Positions 1-11,655 are shown, counted from the stretch's first letter. The stretch: DNA of 57,692 bases from Branchiostoma floridae (GCF_000003815.2 NW_023365735.1:99171-156862), one strand, 5' to 3'. Translations and numbers: made by a program. Notes: generated from the sequence alone by a model not told the origin.

Positions 1-1025
1 ACGTGTGCATGGTCACCGGAGGCCGTAACTTGGGGCGTGTCGGCTTGGTCACGAACCGCGAGCGTCATCCCGGATCGTTCGACATTGTTCATGTGAAGGA
101 CACAGCCGGGCACACCTTCGCCACCCGTCTCGCCAACATCTTCATCATTGGACGGGTTAGTTTCCCTTCTCTAGTCAGGGATCGAAATACTTTTTTTTTG
201 CTACATGCAAAATTGCAAGTTGGCAAAAAATTTACATGCAATTTGAAAAATTTACATGCAAAATATAACTAGGCGGCGAACGCGATGAGGACCACTAGCT
301 TGAATCTGTGAATTTTGATTCATCTAGTAAAGCTACCGGAGAAAGTTACTGGCAAAAACAAGGAAGGATAAACACACACGTCCATTTGTCTTTTTGTCTA
401 AGAGTAGGGGGTCTAATTCCTCAGTATTTTTCCAATAGGCCAGGTATTTTCAACATGCAAGATTGCAAGTTCAGAATAATTTTACATGCAAATCTCAAAA
501 ATTATGTGCAAATTGCAAGTTAAGTATGTGTATTTCGAACCCTGCTAGTTCTTTTCCTCCCTCCTTTTTGTAGGATATTTCTGCAGTTAGTTCATTCAAG
601 TTGCTGAGGATGAACTTGTAGATATGCTTAGGCCCAGAAAAAATGTTGTTTCCTGTTGCCCTAGAAAAGCATGTCGACCCTAGCCCTTTTTGGGGTGCCA
701 ATGGAGTCACGTAGTTTCCAGTTAGAATTTGTATTCAGCCTGCTGCCTATTCAAGTAATAACACTGCTTGTCCTATCTGATAAAGGGTACATGTAACTGT
801 AATGCACAAAACATAAGTATCACATTGAAATATAAGTGTACTCATGCCTTTCAGTTTTACTTGTTTTCTTCATGCAATTGGATGTGGAACTGACAACTGT
901 TTTGTTTATTTCATCTCCAGGGCAACAAGCCGTGGGTGTCGCTGCCGAAGGGCAAGGGTATTCATCTGTCGATCGCTGAGGAGCGCGACAGGCGGCTGGC
1001 CATGAAGGCGGCCACAGCTGTATAG
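1..1025 (+). CDS. RPS4: 40S ribosomal protein eS4 (RPS4), 3' end, two exons
   Basis: This is the C-terminal part of the small-subunit ribosomal protein eS4, which sits on the body of the 40S ribosome and is needed for translation. Exon 1 runs in from the left edge to 155 (frame from base 3); exon 2 is 921-1025. The intron 156-920 has GT...AG ends and falls between codons (phase 0). Recognisable family blocks are [14 protein letters not shown] and FATRLANIF before the splice, then GNKPW, LPKGKGI and AEERD after it. The tag is KAATAV followed by TAG at 1023-1025. About 85 of the family's usual ~263 residues are visible. Family identification is from known eS4 sequences. The earlier exons lie outside the window. 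Confidence 0.96.
156..920 (+). other. RPS4 last intron
   Basis: The intron begins GTTAGT and ends CATCTCCAG. It holds two clusters of a short repeated motif built from ACATGCAAA and ATTGCAAGTT (about 203-266 and 452-524). The two clusters look like copies of one AT-rich unit. I see no snoRNA box pattern that I could defend. Confidence 0.85.
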
Positions 1026-1046
1026 AAATAATAATGAACACCCAGA

Positions 1047-1052
1047 AATAAA
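1047..1052 (+). terminator. RPS4 poly(A) signal AATAAA
   Basis: A canonical AATAAA lies 21 bases after the RPS4 stop codon and is followed by a GT-rich stretch (TGTGTTGTGTTGTTTG, about 1071-1090). The very short 3' UTR is normal for ribosomal protein genes. Confidence 0.85.
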
Positions 1053-1125
1053 CACTGTCCTCATACAAAACTGTGTGTTGTGTTGTTTGTTTTTTTGTGG
1101 TGGATGTAAGTTTTCTGCTTTTATA

Positions 1126-1660
1126 CCCCTTTCCACCATGGTGGTGACTGGAGCGACCAAAGATATGACCGGTTGCTCATGTGTTTTGCTGTCTTTTAAG
1201 TCATAGTTTTAAGTCTCTCATACTCCAATTGTGCATATCAATCAGTGCATATCAGGGCTGGAGCCAGCTCGAAATGTTTTTCCGTCAGCCAATTACAGTC
1301 GTCGCGAAAACCACAAAAATTAATTAGAAGGACTGAACTGAGACCTTGAAAAACGGGTTTTAATGAGATTATCGTATGCGAAAGGGCGCTGACAAACACT
1401 GTCATCAATCATAACAATAGCAGAACAAACAGTGTGTGGCTTTTACGGCCGTGGACAGCATCCCCAAGCCGCATGTAGCTTCCACCAAGGATTTTTGTCC
1501 GTCAAGGTTGATGGATTGGTTTTAAAATTTTTCCGTCTGACACAGCAAATTTCCGTCCATTGACGGAAAAACGGACGCTGGCTAGAGCCCTGGTGCTTAT
1601 ACTAAATCAAGTTTTGGTCTCTGTGCTGTTGCTCAGTGATCACCATTTAGTGGAAAGGGG
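1126..1660. mobile_element. TIR element with CCCCTTTCCAC ends, interrupted by a hAT-like insertion
   Basis: The terminal inverted repeats are CCCCTTTCCACCATGGTG at the left and TAGTGGAAAGGGG at the right. The interior (TGTTTTGCTGTCTTTTAAGTC) matches relatives at 5720-5932 and 8285-8396. The element is split by the insertion at 1253-1592. Without it the element would be about 190 bp, close to the 213 bp of the intact relative. No transposase is present. Confidence 0.6.
1253..1592. mobile_element. non-autonomous hAT-like element, 340 bp
   Basis: Ends are CAGGGCTGGAGCCAGC and GCTGGCTAGAGCCCTG. The flanks GTGCATAT (1245-1252) and GTGCTTAT (1593-1600) match at 7 of 8 positions. CAGGG termini and 8-bp target duplications are hAT hallmarks. 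The interior carries FTTCCGTC-type T-rich repeats but no coding frame. It is related to the elements at 24590-24943 and 27063-27433. Confidence 0.75.
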
Positions 1661-1919
1661 TCTAACTCGACCATTCTTCGAGGAGTAAGTAAAAGATAAA
1701 CACACTGCTAAGTAATGCTATCCACAAAATCAAGGTTGTATGCTGTTACAGAACAAAGTATAGCCAATTATTTCCCTGTCTGCTTCAGATGATAACCATA
1801 CTTTGTTATAAAATTTATGCATGAACAGGTTGAAGGTCTAGTAAAAAGTATTTCAATAAGAAAATTGCAAGCTACAAACTTGGAATGTCTCTAAACCATA
1901 GCTAATGAAGACTAGTGAT

Positions 1920-2311
1920 TAGGGCTGTGTACCTAAATACCCGTACCTGTACCGTACCTATAAAATTGTTTAGGTACAGGTCCGGACCTAAACATCTGTG
2001 TACCTGTACCTAGACACACTAAATCACTGTCGAAAACCACTTTTTGAGACTAATGATAAGTAAATTCCCCAAATCAAAGATAACAATTTGATCATCTTGC
2101 AGTTAAAAAATGATGACATCTTTGTTTTGAGGTTCAAATATCTAAATCCTCATATAAAGATGTCAATTTATCACTAAAAAAGGACAGCTGGCTACATTTA
2201 TAAGTTACAGATGATTGATCAAACTTGTTTAGGTACAGGTAAAGGTCCAGACCTGTACCTAAACCTGTGTACCTGTACCTGTACTAACATTTCTTTAGGT
2301 ACACAGCCCTA
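1920..2311. mobile_element. non-autonomous hAT-like element, 392 bp
   Basis: Ends are TAGGGCTGTGTACCTAAA and TTTAGGTACACAGCCCTA, a perfect inverted pair. A perfect 8-bp target duplication CTAGTGAT lies at 1912-1919 and 2312-2319. Subterminal repeats of GGTACAGGT and its complement occur on both sides (about 1940-2010 and 2225-2280), as expected of transposase-binding repeats. There is no coding capacity. Confidence 0.85.
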
Positions 2312-2319
2312 CTAGTGAT

Positions 2320-4665
2320 GGATGTCTTATATACTTCTAGAGCTTGAATTGTATTTAAATGTTTACACCGGAGTCCAGTCTTCGTCAACGACCGCTCATT
2401 GCAAACAGCATGCAGGAATAGAATGCCAAGCTTAATTACAGCAGTGCAAAAGCGCCACCTATACGTTTTCGTACAAATAGCAGAACGGTAAGTAGGAGCA
2501 GTCTTATTTGACGACATTTAGCCTGTACAGAGTCATGATGGTCTGACATTAATCTTTCATGCTCGGAATGTTGATACTACACAATCTCTCATTGGATGCC
2601 CCTAACTTTCAGCTCGGCTGCCAAAAACGCGATTTAGTCAGTAATACACCAGGAATCTCGAAGCAGAGCTAACGGGCGCAAAGACTACTAGTATCCATGA
2701 ATTGGGTTGTTGTTTCTCCTCTGTTCCTTTTGTTTGCTACTTACAACAATGTCTTCACTTATCTGTTTCGTCCGCTGTTTGTCTCAGGCTCATTTTCTAC
2801 TATTCACATCGTCAAAAACACATAAATGGGCAAGACACGGTGGCGGTGGACTCAAGTTATTTAATTAGATTATCTAACGAAATGATATTTTATTCTAAGA
2901 AAAAAACAACACTTTGGGGTGAATCTTAACAAGCGCAAATCGAACCCCCGGCCAAAGGAAAGAGGGGCATTGTTTAATTTGCTAGTACATTGTAGCTAAA
3001 AAGTTGAGTTGCAATAATGTAGTGTTTGGGAATAAGATATTCAACAGTACAATCAAAGTTCAAACATCGGATAATTACAGATAAAAACACAATCTAACTT
3101 AGTAAGTCTCAGTCCAAACGTAAGTCCCAACTCCCGCCCGGCGGAAAAACGCATACAATACTTAGTATACAACTTAAACGTTGAGTAGTTGATGTAGTTT
3201 TGGCGTGACAACAACACAAACAATCTCTACCGTCTGGTTTGCGTCAGACAGGACGGAAGACCGCCATGCCAAGTGGAAATCGGCTGACGTTCTAGCGAGC
3301 ATGATGACGTCAATATCTTCAAGACTGGCGAAAATTGAGCTCTTCTCTTATCTGAAGTTCACTAATTACCGAGACGTTTTGCGTCATAAGATTCTTGTGT
3401 TGTACTTGACGTTCAATTTCAACCACTTGGTAGCATGATGAAGTTCAGGACATTGAGGCGCCAATTATACCCAATGGCTTAGTAACGCTACTTTACAGCT
3501 ATGCTGTAATTTATTGAATGAGATGAATGAATGACCTTTATTGTACATTTGTGCTCAAACAAGCTAAGTACAGGTCGTAGCGCTGTTATTGTGTTGTTTC
3601 TATGTATGCACATATGCCCAGGATTGCCTGAAAAACAGGTCTAGGTTGGTTGACCTGAGCTGTATTATCCCTGGTTAAATAAATAAAGTGAAAGTGAAGC
3701 TCGCATATTAACGTTACACAACAAACAACATTGCAACTTTTGTACGCTCGGAAGTTGGCTTCACGTTTCCTAAGGTTCCTATGACGTATTCACCTCTGTA
3801 ATCTTGACATCGTAGCCTGCTAATTTGTTCTGAAGAGCGCTAATTGTAAATACTACAATGTGCTGACGTCATGACGAAGATGTCGCGTGATAACTCGAGA
3901 GCTCAGACGGGTGAGATTAGATGATTAGAAATTCGGTAATAAGAAAGGTCAAGGGAAGTCAGAGGAGGTCGTGTCCCTATGACCTTCACTTGACCGTGTT
4001 CCATCCAGGATGACTTTAACTGTCAACGTCAATGTTATGCTTTTGGGCGTATCTTATTACCTGGATTTCTAACTCTCGTCGACGTGTCAATGTTAGTATG
4101 CATATCATACAGATAAAAAATTCAAATAATTATTTGTTCTTGAGTGGATACTCTCTCTTCGCAGTCGGAGGCTGAATTGAGAGGAGCTTCACAAACGTTC
4201 AAACGCGGGGCTAAATCGTAAGGGTCTTGGGCGGCTACCATTCGGCGCTATACGACAGTCATTGTCCCACGTGCGGCCAAAGGACGTGTAGTTTAAAGCA
4301 CTCGCACCGGGAAGGACCCTTACTCTTTTCGATAAGTGCGGTGGGTTTTTAACGCTCTCGAGGTGCGGCTCTTCTCAAGCACGAGACCTCAATATGATGA
4401 TCCGAGGGACGGTCCTAAAAACTTGTAGGACAATCTATTTTCGCGAACATACAGTTATTTTCGGGCCCGTTGGATGCGCTTAGTAAAGTAAGCGTTGTTT
4501 TAGATGAAACTAGTATACAACAAGAAAGAGATTTCCGGTTTTCCAAAAAAAAACGGTTTTCAACGTTCCGGTTTTAACCAGACTTGAACCGAAAGTTATA
4601 GCAAGTCCAATTCCGGTTCGGCGAACCGGTACGCACCACTAGTCCTAACCGAAGCTAGGTACTCA
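2320..4665. other. gene-free stretch with a possible LINE 3' tail
   Basis: I see no supported exon here. Around 3525-3700 the sequence reads GAATGAATGACCTTTATTG and later ATCCCTGGTTAAATAAATAAA, which resembles the 3' tail of CR1/L2-type retroposons. A related fragment, GATCTTTATTGTACATTATT, lies at about 12592. The tail assignment is an inference. Confidence 0.35.
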
Positions 4666-4670
4666 GTTTC

Positions 4671-4762
4671 ACATGAATGAAGTGAAGAAAGTCGTGTTTT
4701 TAAAAGTGCCTTTCCCAAGGGCACATCATCACGTCAACGGATTCGAACCCGGAACCTCTAGG
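4671..4762 (-). mobile_element. tRNA-derived SINE fragment
   Basis: Read on the minus strand, the fragment contains a perfect RNA polymerase III B box (GGTTCGAATCC, complement of 4739-4749), then GTGCCCTTGGGAAAGGCACTT and an ACGACTTTC block that are typical of invertebrate SINE bodies. No A box is visible upstream, so the 5' end is probably truncated. Confidence 0.6.
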
Positions 4763-5100
4763 TATTTCCTTTTACTGTGAAGTATTTTCTGAAACGGCGA
4801 ACTTGGAATGAAAGCAACTTTTCTGCAGTTTCAGCATGCCGCCGCTAGAGGACTCTATTCCGTCTTCGAAGTCTGGCGCTGACTAGTTAGTGTATTGTAA
4901 ACCCGACACAGCACATTTGTACAAGTTTATATATTAAACGGAGAAAAACATTCAAGCAGAGGATCGGTTTCGGATGTTTTAAAACGGCCTTTGGATATCA
5001 AGAAAACTGGACAAAATAGAAACCCGACAAATACGCCTAAAACAGGAGAAAAACAGACAAAGTTTCTAAACCCGGTGAGTAAACGGCCGCCAAATTACAC

Positions 5101-5204
5101 TAGCCTGGGGACCATCCGTATTCTACCAAGTGAGTGTAAGGAGCCCACTACTACTTGACTCACTACCTAAGGAGCCCGGTATAATACGGATGGTACCCTG
5201 GCTA
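5101..5204. mobile_element. foldback element TAGCCTGGGG..., 104 bp, 9-bp duplication
   Basis: The arms pair ACCATCCGTATT at the left with AATACGGATGGT at the right, within TAGCCTGG...CTGGCTA ends. The flanks AAATTACAC (5092-5100) and AAACTACAC (5205-5213) agree at 8 of 9 bases. It is too short to code for anything. Confidence 0.8.
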
Positions 5205-5719
5205 AAACTACACAAGACGTATTTTTGAAAATGAATAAAGATTACGTTGAAGTTGTGGCATTATTTTTGCATATTTTACTGTACATATTTCTATTTTTCA
5301 TTTCCACACACAGCCCGATCGGGCCCCGGTTAGGAAATGTGACGTAGGCTTCAGCGACTAATGCGAGGATGTTATCTGTACAGTGACATCCTTAAAATGT
5401 AATTACGGAGTTAAAAAGAACAGAAAGTCTCTGATTGTCGTTACATCGACATTTCTGCTGACAGCTTCATCGGGAAGGAAACCAGCACACCTGACAACCT
5501 GAAGTTATGCTGTAAGGGGTCAAGTAGGGTCAGAGTACTGTAGGGCATCATGTACCAGAGCAGTATGCACTGGAAATATAAGTGCGAACTTCATGTATTT
5601 TTGTCATTAAGCCTCTAGCCGCTGAAGAAGTTGTACGTACGTACGCAACGAAAACGGTTTGGTATGCTGAATAAAAAGTTCTAAACTGCAACTTTGCGGT
5701 TCCAGATGTCTTACTGATA

Positions 5720-5932
5720 CCCCCTTTCCACTAGGACGGCGCTCTCGCCGCGCTCGCTCTCTCTGTGACCAAGAATTTGACATATCGCTCAACGAATTGT
5801 GTAAGAAAGAAACGAATTGTGTTTTGTTGTCTTCTCAGTCGCACTTTTACACTTTGTATGATATGCCCAGTGTGAAAGTGAAGGTTACACATATCCTATT
5901 CAGGTCGCAGTGAGAGCGCAGTGGAAAGGGGG
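5720..5932. mobile_element. TIR element with CCCCTTTCCACT ends, 213 bp
   Basis: The left end CCCCCTTTCCACT...GGCGCTCTC pairs with the right end GAGAGCGCAGTGGAAAGGGGG. The interior GTGTTTTGTTGTCTTCTCAG matches the relatives at 1126-1660 and 8285-8396. No clear target duplication was found. Confidence 0.65.
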
Positions 5933-6243
5933 CCTGAGGGATGACTGCGGTGCGATAGAAGTCGGTTAGCTGAGGGATGAGTCTACTTTACTCTATACAG
6001 CCCACCTGACAACCGGACCAGGTGTGCCACCTCCCGCACATCAAAGGGCGCCGCTCCCGTGTGTCACGGCAGAACAAAAACCGGCGGACGGCAGCATGAA
6101 ATAATGATGATTCTGTGGGACAAAGGCGGGAGCGTCTGGCGCGTTTTTTCTCTCAACTCCTGACTGGCAACGGAACAAACAACACCTACCTAACAGGTGT
6201 ACTACTAGTATTGTAGGCCAGGTCACACAGGGTAGCCTCTACC

Positions 6244-6398
6244 TAATCCCCAAGCAGATCCTGACAAACTGGCCAAAGAGTGTAGTCAGCCCAAATGTGT
6301 CCATTTGCCTTGTAGCGAAACACACTCCTAGGCCGGCTTCACTCCTCTGACAGCTTTAGACACTATCTTATGCTACCGTAGGATCTGCTTGGAGATTA
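6244..6398. mobile_element. CTCCAAGCAGA-type element, 155 bp, 9-bp duplication
   Basis: Ends are TAATCCCCAAGCAGATCCT and AGGATCTGCTTGGAGATTA. The flanks GCCTCTACC (6235-6243) and GCCCCTACC (6399-6407) match at 8 of 9 positions. The interior (CTTATGCTACCGTAGG, GGCCAGTTTG-like) is shared with the element at 22987-23166 and with a solo right end at about 8480-8503. Confidence 0.8.
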
Positions 6399-6411
6399 GC
6401 CCCTACCAGGC

Positions 6412-6514
6412 TAGCCTGAGTACCATCCTCCGTAGTGACCGTTGGCTCAAGACGTTAGCAAGCGAAAGTATTGAGTCAGTGGTCACTACGGCACGGAGGA
6501 TGGTACTGAGGCTA
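6412..6514. mobile_element. foldback element TAGCCTGAGTACC, 103 bp
   Basis: The arms TAGCCTGAGTACCATCCTCC and GGAGGATGGTACTGAGGCTA pair almost perfectly, with GTAGTGACC/GGTCACTAC further in. The left flank CTACCAGGC recurs as CTACTAGGC three bases after the right end (8 of 9), in a short CTA repeat. A solo left end of the same family lies at 7429-7450. Confidence 0.65.
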
Positions 6515-6599
6515 CTACTACTAGGCTCCACAGGTGGCTGGAAAAATAGTAGAAATTGTCCAAATAGACAACAAAAAACACAAAAAAGGCATAGATAAA

Positions 6600-8284
6600 A
6601 ACCAAACCAAAGAAGGCATGGCTGATTGTTTGTTTGTTTATCAAGGAATCATACAGCCACTACTGTTCCTGAAGTCCTTCCATAGTAGAGTTTCCCTAGT
6701 TGCAATCTCTGCTCCTAACTCCTCACCACGTCTACAGTTCAGTGCAATATGAAAATGATACCTGATAGGGAAGTTTCTTACTCCAAAGTCAACTTTGCGC
6801 TTTCTAGAAACCTCAATGTCGTGCCCGCCCTTCCACGATAGACTAAATGTATTTTCTTTCCCAGGGGCAGGTTCTCACCAAAGCCAAGTTTGTTTAGCCG
6901 ACTTTAGAACAGTTTCCTGTCTGATGACCGAGACGGGGACAAACTTCCCAGTCCGTCCGTCGGGCTCGCTCGGGCAGGAAACGAGGGAAATTTGCTGTTT
7001 TCCCAACGATTGAAGGAATGCATGGAACTCTGGGCTTCTTTAGCCGCTCAATTAACAGGATAAATTAGCTTAATTGGGCCATTAATTTGCTAGAAAAGTT
7101 TAGCCGCAGGGTCAACAGGTCGACTAACCGATCTGAGAAATTATCTATTTGGTTACTTTCTGCAAGGAGTTTTGAGCCGCCAAAGAAGTTTAGAGAGTGA
7201 ATCTTCAAGCAGATGTTTGGTTTGGCGCGTTTCCGTATGTCTGTTCCCTAGTATCAATACCTCCCATCAAAATAATGTAAGTTGCTGTATGAAGTAATTG
7301 GAAATGACGCTGTGTTTTTTTTATAAACTTCTGTCTGAATAAAAAGAAAAAAAAACTCATAATATTTAACGTTAACACTGACATAGATGTGTTGGCTCCT
7401 TTGCTGTACCAAACAAGTTTCCGGATAGCCTGAGTACCATCCTCCGACGACGACAGCTCCCCAAGCTAGTTTTCGAATGTCTGTTCGACTTTCGATTCAG
7501 CGATACAAAGTTGTCTTTTCTTCTTTTCTTTTTTCTCTCTTGTCGGAAGATTAGTTTATCATTACAGCCGACATTATTTGCTAATACTGAACAATATGGA
7601 AGCAGATTCGGGAATAAAGAAGACAAAATTGGTCATGCCATGTACATGTACTTGGAGATATTAGGCCGGCCATGTCGATTTGATTATATGGATGGCATCT
7701 ACGCGTGCATCGCTTTTCGGCCATTTCCAAAAATAAACGTTAACGTTTTCAAGCATACTGTAAATCACAAAATGAGCTAGAGATATGCCATAGAATGCAA
7801 AAAAATATCGGGAAACGTTTACTTTTGTCATAGAATGGCAAGGTCAATTCCAAGGTCATAGAAGATGTGAAGAACAAATAAAATGAACGATCTATTGTTC
7901 GACATACCATACTCTAGTGTTTTCAGTCATTTGTTCAACCTTCCTAACCACTTAGATTTCATACTGAATACAGTTTTTTTGCCAAACTTTTTTGATTCTC
8001 ACGCTCGCATTAGTTTGGGGGTTCCCATAGGAGGTTATTCATATAATAAAATAAAAATGGCTGAATAGAAGCATATGAAAGTTTGGTTGTTATTTTTCCC
8101 ATCAGTTCTCGCTATGTCCGGAATTCCCGCCGCACGCCGCAACATCCGGGTTCTCACGACGAACAGGTGCAATGACGTTTTCACAGATTTCATGAATTTA
8201 GGAGAAAACTGGTTACCAGATCTTCTGTGGTGCCACAACAGTCAACTTAGACTCAGACGAAGGGATAAATAAAACAATCTGCGT
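6600..8284. other. no supported gene
   Basis: The stretch holds a GTTTAGCCG-rich segment (6890-7160) and a solo TAGCCTGAGTACC end (7429). The short open frames here have neither convincing splice sites nor recognisable composition. Confidence 0.4.
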
Positions 8285-8396
8285 GTGAAAGACTCTATGT
8301 GTTTTGTTGTCTTTTAAATCATATTCTGATTATGAATTGAAGAGTTACACAAATGCAATTTTGGTCTCCGAAGTTGACGTCTAGTAGTGGAAAGGG
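8285..8396. mobile_element. right part of a CCCCTTTCCAC-type TIR element
   Basis: TGTGTTTTGTTGTCTTTTAA through AGTAGTGGAAAGGGG matches the right half of the elements at 1126-1660 and 5720-5932. The left end is missing. The region just after it (8400-8510) ends with a solo AGATCTGCTTGGAGATTA terminus. Confidence 0.5.
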
Positions 8397-8929
8397 GTTT
8401 TTAAGCCAAGTCGTTCTTGGAATAAAACTCCTCTGCCGGCTAAACTCCTTCCCCAGCTTATGATACTATCTTATGCCACCGCAAGATCTGCTTGGAGATT
8501 ATACTTGGCCCATAGGGAAAGAATGGTCCACTCAAGGTCCTTTAAAGCATCACTAACAACTGTTTCTGACACGTGTCCCTTTCCGGTGACCGTGCGTATG
8601 GAAGAGGAAAAGTTTGTTTACAGTAGAAGGTGCGACAAAAGGCCTTGGCGCATACCGAGTCCGCTCTGAAGTTTCCAAGGTGATATGACGTCACTGCAGT
8701 CATGACGTCACGACGTTGTTTGTCGGCCGAAATTAACCTCTGACAATGATGCTGCCGTCATCACGAATTGTCCTCTTCAGTCCGTTTGCACAACATGTTA
8801 GTTTGGATGTTTTAAAGTGCATGTACTTGCTTTGTCCTGTGCATGTTTTAAACGCACAGCACGCTGTGACTCGCGGTCGTGCAAAACGTGTGGCACTGCT
8901 ATTAGATGTGCTGTACGTGCCAGTGAGAG

Positions 8930-10340
8930 ACCACGTCATCGCTCACGAGTAGTATGTATGACTTCCCAACACAAAGATCAGCGGCAGGATTCACACGTGC
9001 AATATACTAGTATTCAAGTCCGTATGGAATTGTTAGCCTCTATCAGGCTCCACAGGTCGCTGAAAAAGTCGTAGAAATTGGACAAATGTAGACACATAAA
9101 TTGCCAGAAAGGATTTAGCTGTCAGAGAGACTTTGATACTTTAAGAGTACGCGTATACGGTTTGCAACCAGCTAACTCTTCTGGCGTGTCCGTATGAGAT
9201 CCATATGGAGGTCTTAGCCTCTACCAGGCTCCACAGGTCGCTTGAAGAATAAGAAGAAATTGGCCAGATAACATGCCAGTGGAATCAGCTGGTCGTGCAC
9301 CATACTCCTCGGCCAGCTAACTCCTCTGGCATGTTTTGCATCTGTATTTCTCCAATTTCTCATTTTTTCCAGCACCTTTGGAACCTGGTAGATGCTAACA
9401 CTTCTATACGGCCCTTAAACGGACTTGAATATATACGCAGGTGTGAACCCACCTAACGGACGTGCAAAACCAGTGGGCCTGACCATGAGATGTACGGTAC
9501 GTGTTGAGACACCACGTCATGTGCTACGCGTCATGTATGGCTTCTCACCACGCAAAGATGAGCAGTTCTAATCTAAAGAGCCTCGTGTGCCCTTGAGTAC
9601 AGCTGACAAGTGTTTACGTGGAGAAACCACGGCTTGAAGAGGTTTACAAAACGCGCTCATACAGTACAGTGCTGTACTAGTACATGTATCTGTTTCCGAT
9701 TCTCCAGAGTAGTTGTTCAGGATTCTGTGTCCTCAATCGGTGGACTTGCAAAGTGTTGTGTACGTTGGGAGAAAACACGAAATCACACAACAAAAGGGTA
9801 TCAAAATCTTTCTACTCAGACCTATTAAATGCACACTAATTTTCATTATTCCTTTGTCCACTTTTGTAGTGAATAGTCTGTGTTGATGATTTTCTCTAGA
9901 GCAGTTGTTCGGGATTCTGTGTCTTCTGTCAGTGAACTTGCGAAGTGTTTATGTCGGGAGAAAACACGAAATCACACAATACAACAAAAGGGCATCAAAA
10001 TATTTCTACTTGGTTTAAAGACCTAAATGCACACTCATTTTTGTAGTGTATGGTCTGTTTTATGTTAATTTTCTTGTCTGTCGTGTGTCACGAGTTCCAC
10101 GTCATGTACTAGTAACATTTCACGCAAGATCAGCAGTTCTCTTGTGCCCTTGAGTACAGCTGACAAGTGTTAACGTGGAAAGAAACCGCGGCTTGAAGAG
10201 GCTTACATAAAGCGCTCATACAGTACTGTACTAGTATCTGTTTCCGATTGTCCAGAGCGCCTTTCTGGTGTCAATGACGACCCAAGGTCGACTGTTGTTG
10301 AGGATTCCGTGTCCTTCAGTGAACAAATTTTACTTGGTCT
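8930..10340. repeat. overlapping direct duplications, ~190 to ~585 bp apart
   Basis: CCACGTCAT blocks with similar downstream sequence start at 8931, 9512 and 10097 (spacings 581 and 585). CTTGAGTACAGCTGACAAG starts at 9592 and 10149. TTGTTCGGGATTCTGTGTC-like blocks occur near 9712, 9905 and 10292. The copies are diverged and show no sustained reading frame. Confidence 0.7.
9202..9402. mobile_element. foldback TAGCCTCTACCAGGC element, ~200 bp
   Basis: The left arm TAGCCTCTACCAGGCTCCAC...GAAGAAATTGG pairs with the right arm CCAATTTCTC...GGAACCTGGTAGATGCTA. An inner pair is CATGCCAGTGGA with TCCTCTGGCATG. It is related to a partial copy at about 9036-9100 and to the host at 6233. No clean target duplication is seen. 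Confidence 0.6.
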
Positions 10341-11655
10341 TACTTAGTTATACTATGCAAACTGAGAGAGGCACTTTTTATTTTCATCCATAGTGCTGAA
10401 TAAAATCCCAAGTTAATGCATAGAGCTGTCGTCTGGAGGACACACGGATTTGTCTACAGTAATCGAATTTTGCGTCCCGAAGAAAACTTAGCTCAACATT
10501 TGAATCCTCTGAGTGACATGCTATCGTCCATGTTGTATCGATGGGAAAGGCACTTAACCCGACTTTCCTCACTTCAACCAGGTGTAAAACGAATATCTCA
10601 CTTCTTCAATCCGCTTCAGAAGTTTTTGCCCCTGATGTCCAAAAACTAGTCGCTAGGGGGCTCAAAAGTATGTCACTTATTTCTGGGCACAAGACTTTAG
10701 AGCTATCTATGTTTTTGGACATCAAGTTCTTCTGTGTCTGAATATAAAAATAGATACGAGAAAATGATGTCGTTGAGCAAGTGATATTAGACAACATGCC
10801 CAGTGGTCATCGTATCATTGGAAATGAAGTGATTCGCGAAGTGTTATCCTTCCTTGAAAACCCTTGGTACAGTAAAAAAAAGGTCAAGCAATTTTCTGTT
10901 TAAAATTATAGATAATCCCATTACATTTCTAGCGTTTTTATTTAAAAAAAAATACCAGGAACGTCGAATACACGGATTAAGTAGAGGTTAGGTTCCGGTT
11001 TGTTTTTGATGCCTTTTAGATGTTTTTGTCTGCCTTTCTAGATCTTTCTAGGAAACCCGACAGAGGTTAGGCTCCGACATGTTTGTTGCTGTTTCTTGGC
11101 GTTTTTGTCGGTCTTCCTAGAAAGTTGGACCATAGAATACGTGACGACCAGAACATAACAAATACGGCTGAACAATGCTTAAATAGCTTTGGCAAATCTT
11201 CAGAGCACGCGGCAAACGTACACGCGTTATTTTGGTTCTGGGTAAGTGGGCGGCCGCTTCTCCTGAATAGGTTGACGCAAGCAACAGGATTTGTCAATGA
11301 CGCTAAACATAAACTGTTTTCGTCAGCTCACAATGTTTTCACTTTCGCTCATTGTTCTTTCACCACTGTGCATAATTTCGCGCGAAAACAACGTTTATTC
11401 CCTTACAGAGGCGTTTCAGTTTACATTCACTGTTCGAACAAAGACACAAAACTCACTTACAGAACGTTCATTGACCCTTGGAGTCCACCCGTCACAGAAG
11501 TCATGGGAGTGATTTAAAGTACCTGTTACTTTTGAACATTTTTTTACATATTTCTATAAGGGAGAGGAGATAGGCGCCGCCAGGGGACTAAAATGCCTAT
11601 TGATACAGCACATCATGTTGTTCTGCCCCTACGGCTAATTAATCACCCTACGGCT

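Larger units (their letters stand above)
6233..6600. mobile_element. TAGCCTCTACCAGGC element split by two nested elements
   Basis: The host begins TAGCCTCTACC at 6233 and resumes as GGCTCCACAGGTGGCTGG at 6524, as in the copies at 9038 and 9214. Between them lie two shorter foldbacks (6244-6398 and 6412-6514), each with its own 9-bp flank duplication. The right end of the host is not clear. Confidence 0.55.

Noticed and set aside
4671-4762. Possible tRNA gene from a perfect B box
   Set aside because: No A box and no cloverleaf can be drawn; the sequence continues into a SINE body.
11083-11517. 144-codon plus-strand frame
   Set aside because: It starts in an element-derived TTAGGCTCCG region, has no splice support or recognisable motif, and a second frame is open over the same stretch.
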